58,027 bases of DNA from JANQIV01 sp050117315 (GTDB taxonomy: Bacteria; Bacteroidota; Ignavibacteria; Ignavibacteriales; Melioribacteraceae): NCBI GenBank assembly GCA_050117315.1, contig JASFMY010000026.1:1-58027 (forward strand). Reading direction: 5' to 3'. Position numbers and translations under genes: made by a program. This document shows, one piece after another, positions 8,149 to 16,331 of this stretch (position 1 is its first letter; the number at the start of each line of letters is the position of its first letter). Under the pieces are notes generated by a model. The model worked only from the letters and a program-made list of their open reading frames with translations. It had not been told where the DNA came from and did not search any database.

Positions 8149-8542
8149 AATATTTTTCTACCTCTACAACTTCAATCCTATTTTGCAAGCCAATATTTGA
8201 AATATCAGCTCTTATTTTATGTGCTTCTAAGTTGTTTATTGAACAAAAAACATTTAACATTGCATCAATGTCTAAAAGATCATTTAAGGAATAAATCACA
8301 ACATAACATTTATCATCTTGTCTTATGTGATTCATTTCCGAAAACTGTAAAAAATGCTTAGTGTTCTTTTTATCCCAATTAAATTCAAAAACGATCCATT
8401 CAAGTTTTTGATATTTATTTGACCTAATTCTTGTTTCTAAAAATTGTTTTTCTTCAATTTCTTTTATACAATCTGAACATAAACCTTTTTTATTTGTAAT
8501 ATGTACTCTATGACAATATGTGCATTTTATTCTTTTTTTCAT
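8135..8542 (-). CDS. zinc-ribbon N-terminal hypothetical protein
   Basis: 135 aa. An N-terminal C-x2-C (CTYC) and C-x2-C (CSDC) pair about 12 residues apart forms a short zinc ribbon; the remainder is alpha/beta with no motif. Preceded by GGAG. Confidence 0.55.
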   Translation of the reverse strand: MKKRIKCTYCHRVHITNKKGLCSDCIKEIEEKQFLETRIRSNKYQKLEWIVFEFNWDKKNTKHFLQFSEMNHIRQDDKCYVVIYSLNDLLDIDAMLNVFCSINNLEAHKIRADISNIGLQNRIEVVEVEKYYEKF

Positions 8543-8546
8543 TGTT

Positions 8547-8912
8547 TTATTTCTCCATTTCTTTTAGTTCTCTAAGGTATCTATTTTCATAATTAATTAA
8601 GATTTCAAGCTCTTTTTGAATTTCTTTTATTTTAATTTCTATTCCCTTCTTAGTAAATGAGAATAACTCATTATTTAAAATATCATTATTTACAATAATT
8701 TCTTTATTTTCAATCATTTTTTTAATACATTCATTACATATATATATTTCGTCATCATTTGCGAATTCTCTTATATCGCAAACATCATCAATTTTACTTT
8801 CTTTACATTTATCACAAAAATTATAATCTAACATTTTTTTATTCCCCATTCTCCATAGTTTTAAAATTTTTAAATTCTTTTTGAATTCTCTTTTTAATTG
8901 ATAATTATTCAT
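8547..8912 (-). CDS. zinc-binding coiled-coil protein
   Basis: 121 aa. C-x2-C (CDKC) and C-x2-C (CNEC) with a further Cys between them suggest a zinc-binding fold, followed by a coiled coil (IKIKEIQKELEILINYENRYL). I chose ATG 8912, which suits the upstream GGAG; TTG 8921 is possible. Overlaps the next upstream gene by 8 bases. Confidence 0.55.
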   Translation of the reverse strand: MNNYQLKREFKKNLKILKLWRMGNKKMLDYNFCDKCKESKIDDVCDIREFANDDEIYICNECIKKMIENKEIIVNNDILNNELFSFTKKGIEIKIKEIQKELEILINYENRYLRELKEMEK

Positions 8913-9351
8913 CAATATCAATCTCCAAGCTGAATAATCTTGTTATATCTTCTGGCTTATGCCCGTCATATTCTGGGGCATTTTTCAGAGTTTTTATTGT
9001 TAAGAAGTAATTCCAGTATTTAATATTATAATGATAAGTATATTGTCCATCTGGTGTATTAATTCCAACTATAAACATATTATCAAACATTGTATTATCA
9101 TGATGGAATAAACTTTTCCAAGCTTTATTTCTATATTTTCGACATATAATTGAAAATAATATCATTCTATGAAAATTATATTCATCAAAACTATGATATC
9201 CATCTGAAATTCTGCCAATATAATTATTTTTCATTGTAAATTTTGTATTACATTCATTGCATTGAAATTCATTTTCACTTAGAAAGCAATTTATTTTTTT
9301 ATCTACCTCTAAACATTCAGGACAAATTACAACTTCTATATCATTTATCAT
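8905..9351 (-). CDS. WDGH-motif protein with N-terminal zinc ribbon
   Basis: 148 aa. C10-P-E-C and C-N-E-C form a zinc ribbon. The rest resembles a phage family ending in a W/Y-D-G-H motif: R-M-I-L-F...K-A-W-K-S, then TYHYNIKYWNYF and finally EYDGHKPEDITRLFSL. Here W is replaced by Y. Function is unknown in the family as far as I know. AAAGGGG precedes the start. Confidence 0.6.
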   Translation of the reverse strand: MINDIEVVICPECLEVDKKINCFLSENEFQCNECNTKFTMKNNYIGRISDGYHSFDEYNFHRMILFSIICRKYRNKAWKSLFHHDNTMFDNMFIVGINTPDGQYTYHYNIKYWNYFLTIKTLKNAPEYDGHKPEDITRLFSLEIDIDE

Positions 9352-9664
9352 TAGTAAATTTCCCCTTTCTTTTTTCTTGTCTTATTTTATGTGCGAGGTA
9401 ATCATCAAAACCTCTATCCCTTTTAATAATCTCAGGGATCATATTAATTTTTTCTTCATAAGGTGAATTACCTTCTTGAATATTACCAATTTCAACTGTT
9501 TTTAATTGTTTAAAATCAATAATAAATTGATTTAATCTTTCTTTTAATAGTCTAAATGTATCTTTTTTTGTTATTCCTGCAATAATAATTCCAGTATTAG
9601 AAATTTTCATATAATGTAATTCATTTTCGCTATCTTTATTATCGATCCAGTATTCAATATACAT
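9341..9664 (-). CDS. hypothetical protein (107 aa)
   Basis: Preceded by AGGAG and overlapping the next gene by 11 bases. N-terminal beta strands (YIEYWIDN, GIIIAGI) then a helical, Lys/Arg-rich C-terminus. No motif recognised. Confidence 0.5.
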   Translation of the reverse strand: MYIEYWIDNKDSENELHYMKISNTGIIIAGITKKDTFRLLKERLNQFIIDFKQLKTVEIGNIQEGNSPYEEKINMIPEIIKRDRGFDDYLAHKIRQEKRKGKFTNDK

Positions 9665-9700
9665 CTTAAAATCTCCTCTCTTTTTCTCAGTTTTAAAAAT

Positions 9701-9955
9701 CTATTTTAATTTTTTTTTAAGATTTTTATTGATATCCAATTGACTGATAACAATAAATTTCCCTTCTTTCTTAGCTTCCCATTGTTGCCTTAACTTGCTA
9801 TTTTCATATAATTGATTTAAAGCAATATTAAGTTTATCTACTTCAAATTTTTTTGAATCAACTTTTATTTCATAGTCTTTTGTTAATTGACCTGAAAAGA
9901 AAAAATTGATTAATTTTGCATCTTCATTGATTTGCTTTAATTTTATAAAGTTCAT
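9701..9955 (-). CDS. hypothetical protein (84 aa)
   Basis: ATG 9955 overlaps the upstream stop as ATGA and lies behind GAGGTG, so I prefer it to the longer frame starting at 9994. Small, Lys-rich, no motif. Confidence 0.5.
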   Translation of the reverse strand: MNFIKLKQINEDAKLINFFFSGQLTKDYEIKVDSKKFEVDKLNIALNQLYENSKLRQQWEAKKEGKFIVISQLDINKNLKKKLK

Positions 9956-10308
9956 ATTTTCACCTCTTTCATTTTTATAATAACTGGAAGCCAATGTGGC
10001 TCTTCATATTGAATGGCTTTTCTAGCTAATGGATATTTAATTATTTTTCCATCTGCCATATATATTATGACATTACAAACACTAAGTTTTATCTTATCTT
10101 CTTCCTTAAGTTCTATTATTGCCTCTGAAAATTCATCTGACATATTAATCCAATAATACATATTTTTATATCTTGATGGACCAACAACATTATCTCCATT
10201 ATAGTTAATATTGTTGTTTTCAAACATATCTTCTATTTGAGCGAAGCTTATACCTTCGCTCATTTCTTTTAATAAATTTAATATCATTGCTTTCATTTTT
10301 TCTTTCAT
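9952..10308 (-). CDS. hypothetical protein (118 aa)
   Basis: The first 45 residues (MILNLLKEMSEGISFAQIEDMFENN) look helical and winged-helix-like, followed by beta strands. Directly downstream of the DUF927-type ATPase and translationally coupled to the next gene; it could be a replication accessory protein, which is inference from position only. Confidence 0.5.
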   Translation of the reverse strand: MKEKMKAMILNLLKEMSEGISFAQIEDMFENNNINYNGDNVVGPSRYKNMYYWINMSDEFSEAIIELKEEDKIKLSVCNVIIYMADGKIIKYPLARKAIQYEEPHWLPVIIKMKEVKI

Positions 10309-10326
10309 TGTTTTATCCTTTCTTTT

Positions 10327-12264
10327 TTAGAATTTAGGCGGCAGTGGTAAATCATTATCACCTAATTCATTTATGATTCCTTCAGGAGTCATGTCATCCC
10401 AAAGAGTTTTATTTGTATTTTTAATTAATATTTCTTTGCTAATTATTATTCGTTTTTTTACATCATTATCAATTCGGGCCCCTTTGTATTCAATAAGTCC
10501 TCTATCAATAAGGCTTTTCTTATCATTCCAATTGAAACCTTTTTTAATTAAATATTCTTTTAATGGCCCCAGAATAAAATATATTTGATTATCTTTTACT
10601 GCTCCATAACAATAATTACATTTGAATTCTTTCCCAACAATTTTAAAAGCATTTTCATTAATATCATAAAATTCTAATATAGTATTTAACATCTTTATTT
10701 CAGGGTCTAAATTTTTAATATCTTGTAATCTTGATACAAAATATTTTCCAAGAAATATAGAATATTTAAGATCATCAATATCAAAAAAAAGTTTACGATA
10801 GATATAGTTTGCAAGACTTATTACAGCTATCATATATAAATGTTGTTTATTTTTGTTTGGATCAAATATTTGATTTAATATTTTTTCATATAAATCATTT
10901 AAATTATCTTTAATTTTTATAACTTCTTGTATATACAATTCTCCTAATAATCCATAATTATTCTTTATGAATAAATAATTTTTTCTGGCGAATTCTTCTT
11001 TAATATAATTATTGGAATTTTTATTAATATATTTTGGAATACAATCTACAGGAATACAAATTACACGATTGATTTCACCTTCTTTGTTAGAATCTTCTTC
11101 CATAGAATGTTCAGAAGTACACGATAAAATAGTTCTCCAATTAACAGCTTCCATAATTTTTCCGCTTCTATTTAATCTATGTCTACCACTTTCATTGCCA
11201 ACCGCATAGATATTCATTGATTCACTTGTTATTTCATCAACATAGAACGGTAAATTATGAAATTTTGCAAGTTTTTCAATTAATACAAGTTTAGTATCTC
11301 CACCATTTGAAGAAATTTTCATTGGATCACCAAAACAAGCCATTCCAAATTTATTTGCTAAAGATTTAAAATTACCAGATTTCCCATAATAATTTATGGA
11401 AAAACTTCTTATTCCTATAAGATCAAGAAGAGGGGCGGCGAATTTTTCAGATATTATAAAATCACTATCAATATTATCTTTTGTAAATTCTTTTAATTTA
11501 TTTATAAATAAATTTATATCACCTTTTCCATCAAATGACTTCATTGTATTTTTCAAATATTTGCTTGTATCCCCAGTGTAATCCATATGCAAATTGTTTG
11601 AATATGGGAAAAATTCTGTATTATCTTCATTCCATCCCATGTATGGCATTGTTACTTTAAATTTAATATCATTTTCCTCGTTTATTTTATTAAATAAATT
11701 TGTTAAATCTCTTTTAAAATCTTCTTGAGTATTAATTGATAGAGAATTCATTAAAAAAGATATACAGTTTGCCCATTTTCCAATTGTGTCGGCGGAGCAT
11801 AATTCAATAATTGATTCTTTTGTAAATGGATCAATGCTCTCAACTTCAAATTGAAAAACGTCATGATACTTGCTGTAAACTTTAGATTTTATAAAAAGCC
11901 ACTTATCGGATATTCTTTCATAATAATATTGAATACTTTTTCCTATAACTCTTTCTTTTTTAGCTAAAATACCTTTATCATCATAAATAAACCCATCTGG
12001 AACAACAAAACCATTTACAGATTCTTTTATAATGCATTCTCTATTATATTTATTTTTGATAGTGTTCTTTATATAGTTTGCCTCATCTGGTGTGATTTTT
12101 TTATCTATTTTAATAAATACATTTTTTTCTTTTAATGCTACTTCATATAATTTATCTAAATTATCAAATTTAAGATAAATTGTATCTTTTCCTAATTTAA
12201 TAGAATTCATTCTATGTTGTAATATTTTTGATAATTTCAAAATATTATTCTTCTTAATACCCAT
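10327..12264 (-). CDS. DUF927-type replication ATPase/helicase
   Basis: 645 aa. The region around residues 285-400 follows the DUF927 pattern: a P-loop-like YYGKSGNFKSLANKFG, a phage-typical GDP, then LPFYVDE (Walker B), IYAVGNESGRHRLNRSG, and WRTILSCTSEHSM. The P-loop is unusual: family members usually have S-S-x-G-K-T/S, here G-K-S-G-N-F-K-S. An N-terminal domain of about 200 residues and a C-terminal tail surround the motor. Such proteins serve as replicative helicase or initiator ATPases in phages and plasmids. AAGGGGAG precedes the start, and the AT-rich repeat region upstream would suit an origin it acts on. Confidence 0.8.
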   Translation of the reverse strand: MGIKKNNILKLSKILQHRMNSIKLGKDTIYLKFDNLDKLYEVALKEKNVFIKIDKKITPDEANYIKNTIKNKYNRECIIKESVNGFVVPDGFIYDDKGILAKKERVIGKSIQYYYERISDKWLFIKSKVYSKYHDVFQFEVESIDPFTKESIIELCSADTIGKWANCISFLMNSLSINTQEDFKRDLTNLFNKINEENDIKFKVTMPYMGWNEDNTEFFPYSNNLHMDYTGDTSKYLKNTMKSFDGKGDINLFINKLKEFTKDNIDSDFIISEKFAAPLLDLIGIRSFSINYYGKSGNFKSLANKFGMACFGDPMKISSNGGDTKLVLIEKLAKFHNLPFYVDEITSESMNIYAVGNESGRHRLNRSGKIMEAVNWRTILSCTSEHSMEEDSNKEGEINRVICIPVDCIPKYINKNSNNYIKEEFARKNYLFIKNNYGLLGELYIQEVIKIKDNLNDLYEKILNQIFDPNKNKQHLYMIAVISLANYIYRKLFFDIDDLKYSIFLGKYFVSRLQDIKNLDPEIKMLNTILEFYDINENAFKIVGKEFKCNYCYGAVKDNQIYFILGPLKEYLIKKGFNWNDKKSLIDRGLIEYKGARIDNDVKKRIIISKEILIKNTNKTLWDDMTPEGIINELGDNDLPLPPKF

Positions 12265-12275
12265 AAAAGCTCCCC

Positions 12276-12449
12276 TTAAGTTTTATTTTTTATTGAATCA
12301 TCTTTTATGGCTTCAATTATCAATTTATTGTTATCTACAGTAATAGATATATAATCTTTAATATTTATTAACGCTCTAATATCTTTAGATAAAACAATAC
12401 ATTTACAATTATTTGAGCCATATTTAGCAACTTTCTTAATTAGTGCCAT
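12276..12449 (-). CDS. AbrB/SpoVT-like DNA-binding protein
   Basis: 57 aa from ATG 12449, behind AGGAGG. Pattern K-V-A-K-Y-G-S-N-N...IVLSKDIRALINI...DNNKLIIEAI fits the AbrB swapped-hairpin fold. It is the first gene of the - strand operon, close to a palindromic operator at 12511-12538, so autoregulation of the replication operon is plausible. Confidence 0.65.
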   Translation of the reverse strand: MALIKKVAKYGSNNCKCIVLSKDIRALINIKDYISITVDNNKLIIEAIKDDSIKNKT

Positions 12450-12510
12450 AATATATATCCTCCTATGCAAGCTTTCAAGCTTTTTCTATTATTCTATTAA
12501 TATATTTTTT

Positions 12511-12538
12511 GTGTGTTAATATTATAGCATAAACACAC
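12511..12538 (-). promoter_or_regulatory. promoter -10 inside an inverted-repeat operator
   Basis: GTGTGTT (12511-12517) and AACACAC (12532-12538) flank a - strand TATAAT at 12521-12526. The -35 region is weak. This arrangement is typical of a repressed or activator-dependent promoter, here for the operon that starts at 12449. Confidence 0.7.
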
Positions 12539-12573
12539 AAAAGTTAATATAAATTTTTTTAAATTTTTTTTTG

Positions 12574-13032
12574 GTTACGTCTAAAACCTAGTAATAGTGC
12601 ATATTTTTTTTTACTGAAACATTTGAGCTAAAATTGGTTACAAAATGTTACACAAAAAGTTACACTTAAATTTAGTGTTGATGAATATTATATATATATA
12701 TATGTAGTTGTAACATATATATATATATATAAGAATATATAATAAAAATATTTTTTACATATATTTACATATATATACTTATATATATAATAATATTTTT
12801 CTACAAAATCAAAAAAAAAGTTACAAATGGCTCTACATAAGTAGCAGTCTTGCATAGAGGCGTAACTAGTAAATGTTACTAATGTTACACCATTTTTGTA
12901 TCTATGATCAATAGTGAATATCCAAGTGTGTCCAAAAATGAATTTTGTAACCTTCATTGGTTACATTAAAATGTTTATATTTATATTTTTCAATTAAAAG
13001 GAATTTATTGCATCATGTAACTGGCATGTAAC
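12574..13032. repeat. GTTAC/GTAAC repeats and AT-rich tract, candidate replication origin
   Basis: Thirteen copies of GTTAC or its complement: 12574, 12637, 12647, 12659, 12710, 12820, 12862, 12875, 12884, 12947, 12960, 13017 and 13028. Between them lies a 100-base stretch of almost pure alternating A/T (12690-12800). Repeats plus an unwinding-like tract between a helicase operon and an FtsK-type operon look like an origin. I see no credible gene in 12450-13087; a frame at 12688-12957 (-) is low-complexity. Confidence 0.65.
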
Positions 13033-13040
13033 TAGAATAA

Positions 13041-13084
13041 AAAATTGATGTTATCCTCAGAGTTAAAAAGATAACATCAATTTT
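13041..13084 (-). terminator. terminator of the FtsK-type operon
   Basis: Perfect 15-base stem (AAAATTGATGTTATC and its complement) with a 14-base loop; a T run follows on the - strand. Confidence 0.85.
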
Positions 13085-13087
13085 AAA

Positions 13088-14920
13088 TTAGTTGGGTTTG
13101 GTAGGTTTTGTTTTAATAGATTCTTTAATATCATTCCACTTTTTACAATCATAATTTATCTCAAATCTTGTTTTTCCTCTTTTTTTAATATAATTTTCTT
13201 CGAGTGCTTTTGTTAATAATTCTTTCTTTTTTCTTTCGGATAATTTTAAAGATTTTATTATTTTATTGCTTGCTGGAATCAGATTATTTTCCTGTTTATT
13301 TTCCAGCAAAAATTTTAAAAGTAAAAAGTAGTTATCCCCATGTTTAATTTGAGGTTTTTCTATAGAATTATTATCATTTTGTACTAATTTTTTAATCTCT
13401 GAAATCTGCATTTTTACTGTATTAGGAACAGTTTTTAAGTAACTGTCCCAACTAAAGTCTTGAACTAACTTTTTGTCGTAACCTTTGTTAAACTTATTAA
13501 CTATTCTTTGGAATAAATTATAGTGTTTAGTTTTCTTTTTTTCCAGTATATTTATGAGTATTTTTTCATCTTTTAGAACATGTTTTAAATCATAATAAAT
13601 TTTATTATGTTTGGAATCTACTAAAAAAGCTTTATAAATTCTTGAAGTTTGATTCCAGATATTAGTTTTAAATTCCCCAGGCTTTAATTTTTCGGTGTCT
13701 GGAACTTTAGTCATTCGCTGAGTTTCTTTTGTTGAAATACAGAAAGATATCGCCTTTTGAAATATAGCTCTAAAATCTGTATTTATTTGTTCTCCTGATG
13801 GTCTTTGTGTAGCACCAACAATGTATATTCCTGCTGCTCGTGCTTTTTGACCAATTTGTAATAATTGTGTTTCCTCTTCTGATCGACCCTTGCTTGATGA
13901 ATTTAACTTTATTTCAGCTAATTCATCAATTATCAGAAAAATTTCAAACATATTTTCAGTATTTTTTTTATTATTATAATCAAAATAATTTTTACAATTA
14001 TCAGTTTTTCTTATCTTTTGTAATCTATCGATCATGATTTCATTTATTTTATTTATTATGCTGCATAGCTCTTTTGTATTGCTGACAACTATAGTATTTC
14101 TAAAATTATCATAATCGCTTAACTCTACTCCTTCTTTTAGATCGACCATGATAAACATAATATTATTGTTTAAGATCATTAACGATTGTATTACTACATT
14201 TGTTAAAACAGATTTTCCTCCACCGGGTTCCCCAGCTATAAACAAATTTTTTACTTTTGCAAAGTCAATTATTGTAATATTTTCTCTTTCATCAACTCCA
14301 ATAATTGCTGGAATTGATTTATTTTTTATTTCTTTTTCATCTATTTTATTTATATATTCTTCAAAAGGATAACAATCCTTAAATTTTGTTTCTTTTGAAA
14401 AATATAGATCAATATACCTAAGATTCTTTTGTTGATTTTTTATAAAAGATATCTTCCTATTAAAGAATAATTCAAACTTACTTTTAGACTTAATAATATC
14501 CTCAATAGTTAATTCATTTGATATTATTGTTATTTTTTCATTATCAAAATAAACAACCTCTAGTTTATTATCAAAAAATTCATGCGATAATCTTTTATAT
14601 TTTTGCTTAATTCTAAGCAATTTAATGTTTTGCTTAGAATTATGCAACATTAAAATAAATCCTTTTAAAGTGAAAAAAAAGATTAATTTAACCCATGCTA
14701 TATTAAAATATGATAAAATTAAAATAATACTTAGGGATATAAAGTTTATAATTTTAATCTTCTTTCTATTTTTAAATAGTATACATTGATCAGAGGTAAA
14801 ACCTTTAATGGTAGCTCTAAAACTTATATTTAGAGCTACCATTAGGTATTTAACAAAGAATTTAATTATAATAGTGCTTAACTTTTTTTTAGACTTATTT
14901 TTTTTATTTAAAATTTTCAA
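13088..14920 (-). CDS. FtsK/SpoIIIE-type DNA translocase (TcpA-like)
   Basis: 610 aa. Two hydrophobic segments near residues 50-95 should anchor it in the membrane. The motor has Walker A GEPGGGKSVL near residue 230, Walker B FLIIDELAEI near 330, and the FtsK-type QKARAAGIYIVGATQRP. The C-terminal 70 residues look like a winged helix. This size and layout match TcpA/coupling proteins of Gram-positive plasmids and ICEs rather than cell-division FtsK. TTG 14920 follows AAGGGATC. With two small membrane proteins upstream it may move plasmid-form DNA across or along the membrane; no relaxase is seen. Confidence 0.85.
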   Translation of the reverse strand: MKILNKKNKSKKKLSTIIIKFFVKYLMVALNISFRATIKGFTSDQCILFKNRKKIKIINFISLSIILILSYFNIAWVKLIFFFTLKGFILMLHNSKQNIKLLRIKQKYKRLSHEFFDNKLEVVYFDNEKITIISNELTIEDIIKSKSKFELFFNRKISFIKNQQKNLRYIDLYFSKETKFKDCYPFEEYINKIDEKEIKNKSIPAIIGVDERENITIIDFAKVKNLFIAGEPGGGKSVLTNVVIQSLMILNNNIMFIMVDLKEGVELSDYDNFRNTIVVSNTKELCSIINKINEIMIDRLQKIRKTDNCKNYFDYNNKKNTENMFEIFLIIDELAEIKLNSSSKGRSEEETQLLQIGQKARAAGIYIVGATQRPSGEQINTDFRAIFQKAISFCISTKETQRMTKVPDTEKLKPGEFKTNIWNQTSRIYKAFLVDSKHNKIYYDLKHVLKDEKILINILEKKKTKHYNLFQRIVNKFNKGYDKKLVQDFSWDSYLKTVPNTVKMQISEIKKLVQNDNNSIEKPQIKHGDNYFLLLKFLLENKQENNLIPASNKIIKSLKLSERKKKELLTKALEENYIKKRGKTRFEINYDCKKWNDIKESIKTKPTKPN

Positions 14921-14925
14921 TTTAA

Positions 14926-15165
14926 TCAGATCCCTTCATATATCATAAAAAATAATTTTCCACCTATTTCTTGAATTAAATTTGGATTAAAAGCTAAATA
15001 GCTTAAAATTGCTATCAACAAAAATGTTAAAACTGCTGATAAAAATTTAAATTTTGAGTTTATGACGTACCAAGCTATTGCCACAACTCCTAAAACTGCG
15101 ATACACAACGAAATAGACCCTGTTAGACTATTAATTAAATTCTCTATTACATTTGAAAATAACAT
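14926..15165 (-). CDS. small two-TM membrane protein (TcpD-like)
   Basis: 79 aa with two strong hydrophobic helices (ISLCIAVLGVVAIAWYVI and LSAVLTFLLIAILSYLAF). GGGAGG precedes the ATG. Size and place just before a TcpA-like ATPase recall TcpD-type conjugation proteins; homology is not proven and a holin-like role cannot be excluded. Confidence 0.6.
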   Translation of the reverse strand: MLFSNVIENLINSLTGSISLCIAVLGVVAIAWYVINSKFKFLSAVLTFLLIAILSYLAFNPNLIQEIGGKLFFMIYEGI

Positions 15166-15579
15166 TTAATTTCCCTCCCTATTAAAGTAATATGTTTCTT
15201 TGTTTCTATATGCGTGTCCACCTCTAAAATAGATTGTTTCTATTTCTTCGGTTCTTGATGTTTTTATAATTCGTTTTTCTAATTTATCTATATCATTTTG
15301 ATCATTAAATTCATCAACCGGAATATTATTTTCTTGAACTGCAGGCAAAGAATTTTCTTTAACTGACATTTTTTCTTCTTTTTCTTGGTTAATCATTCCT
15401 AGAATATATAAATAAGCAGGAATGGCAAGATAAAAACAAAAATAATATGCTGGATTTTTTTCAGTTTGTAAAATATTATAAATGTTATACATAAATACAA
15501 TTATTACAACTAAAAATATTATTTTAACTAATTTTGGTCTTAACATTAAACTTTTAAGACCATTAAACAAATTTTTCAT
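15166..15579 (-). CDS. two-TM membrane protein (137 aa)
   Basis: Hydrophobic helices at about 17-36 and 45-62, then a hydrophilic, probably cytoplasmic C-terminal half rich in Glu and Lys. Preceded by AAAGGAT. Co-transcribed with the translocase, so a possible partner. Confidence 0.6.
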   Translation of the reverse strand: MKNLFNGLKSLMLRPKLVKIIFLVVIIVFMYNIYNILQTEKNPAYYFCFYLAIPAYLYILGMINQEKEEKMSVKENSLPAVQENNIPVDEFNDQNDIDKLEKRIIKTSRTEEIETIYFRGGHAYRNKETYYFNREGN

Positions 15580-15594
15580 TATATTTTATCCTTT

Positions 15595-15762
15595 CTAATC
15601 ATCACAATTACAAATATTTTCATTGGAGCAGAATTCACAACGCACTGCACCACAAATCATGCATTCTTCTCCTATATATTTTTCATATAAGAATTTTTTG
15701 CACGATTGACAAAAAAACTTTGATTTAATTTTATAAGTTGTTTGTTTTTTATTATTCTTCAT
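15595..15762 (-). CDS. small zinc-finger protein (55 aa)
   Basis: Eight cysteines in C-x2-C units (CQSC, CMIC, CEFC, CNC) over about 35 residues suggest two zinc sites, treble-clef or ribbon-like. ATG 15762 is preferred over the longer frame from 15834, which overlaps the next gene. Confidence 0.6.
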   Translation of the reverse strand: MKNNKKQTTYKIKSKFFCQSCKKFLYEKYIGEECMICGAVRCEFCSNENICNCDD

Positions 15763-15788
15763 AATATCGTCCCATCCTTTCTTTATTT

Positions 15789-15953
15789 TTATATTTGAAT
15801 ATCGTATAATTCTTTCAATCCAAATATAATACATTTTTTAACGATAGTGTTCTTACTATCGCCAACCTTATTAATATTTGAAGCTTTTTCAATTGCTTCA
15901 ATGATATCTTTTGTTAATAAATAAGTTCGAGCTTCTTTTTTATTATTTCTCAT
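15789..15953 (-). CDS. likely ribbon-helix-helix repressor (54 aa)
   Basis: ATG 15953 to TAA 15789, with GGAGG six bases before the start. Sequence order (RTYLLTKDIIEAIEKAS...SKNTIVKKCIIFGLKEL) follows the RHH fold: short strand, helix, then a second helix after S-K-N-T. It is the first gene of the translocase operon and is probably its autorepressor. The upstream region contains a GTTAC motif like those at 12.6-13.0 kb. Confidence 0.65.
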   Translation of the reverse strand: MRNNKKEARTYLLTKDIIEAIEKASNINKVGDSKNTIVKKCIIFGLKELYDIQI

Positions 15954-16061
15954 TTTAGCCTCCAAAAATCATTTAATATAATTTTATCATAGTTACAATA
16001 ATAATGGAATAAAAACTATTGCAAAATTAATTATATATAATTGCATAAATCAGAAATGATA

Positions 16062-16090
16062 TTGACAAAATAGAATCAACGTAATATAAT
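16062..16090 (+). promoter_or_regulatory. promoter P3 (TTGACA-17-TATAAT)
   Basis: Perfect hexamers at 16062-16067 and 16085-16090. It is followed by no gene but by a structured non-coding stretch ending in a terminator, so it drives a small RNA. Confidence 0.88.
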
Positions 16091-16096
16091 AGAGGC

Positions 16097-16253
16097 TGTA
16101 AGTTTTAAACACAGAGTTAATTAAATTGAAATTTAATTTATTCTGTCTCCTTATAAGATATATTTAATTGGTCGGTATAGTTAAATATATGTAAGTTAAT
16201 AATAATAATGCGAATTGTTTAGATAGATACATAAAAAATGTATCTTTTTTTTT
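16097..16253 (+). ncRNA. predicted small structured RNA (~155 nt)
   Basis: Between promoter P3 and a terminator (16225-16253) no reasonable reading frame exists. Stem 1 pairs 16112-16126 with 16131-16145 (14 of 15 pairs, loop TGAA). Stem 2 pairs 16158-16169 with 16179-16190 around a nine-base loop (GGTCGGTAT), extended by 16150-16154 with 16191-16195. The terminator hairpin forms the 3' end. It is not an attenuator, because the next gene has its own promoter (P4) downstream. Class unknown; start inferred about seven bases after the -10. Confidence 0.75.
16225..16253 (+). terminator. terminator of the small RNA
   Basis: Perfect eight-base stem AGATACAT / ATGTATCT, five-A loop, T9 tail. Confidence 0.9.
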
Positions 16254-16260
16254 ATTCTTA

Positions 16261-16289
16261 TTGACAAAATAGATTCCATGTAATATAAT
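16261..16289 (+). promoter_or_regulatory. promoter P4 (TTGACA-17-TATAAT)
   Basis: Hexamers at 16261-16266 and 16284-16289, eight bases after the small-RNA terminator. Downstream bases (AGAGTCATAGA) equal those after P1, as does the GGAGGCAGATT leader before 16332. Confidence 0.9.
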
Positions 16290-16331
16290 AGAGTCATAGA
16301 GAAAAACAAAAAAAACCTTAGGAGGCAGATT

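Noticed and set aside
12688..12957. 89-aa - strand frame
   Set aside because: Made of alternating Tyr/Ile codons from the A/T tract and overlapping the GTTAC repeats; no ribosome site and no homology pattern.
16097..16253. Riboswitch controlling 16332
   Set aside because: A complete promoter lies between the terminator and the gene, so termination cannot control it.
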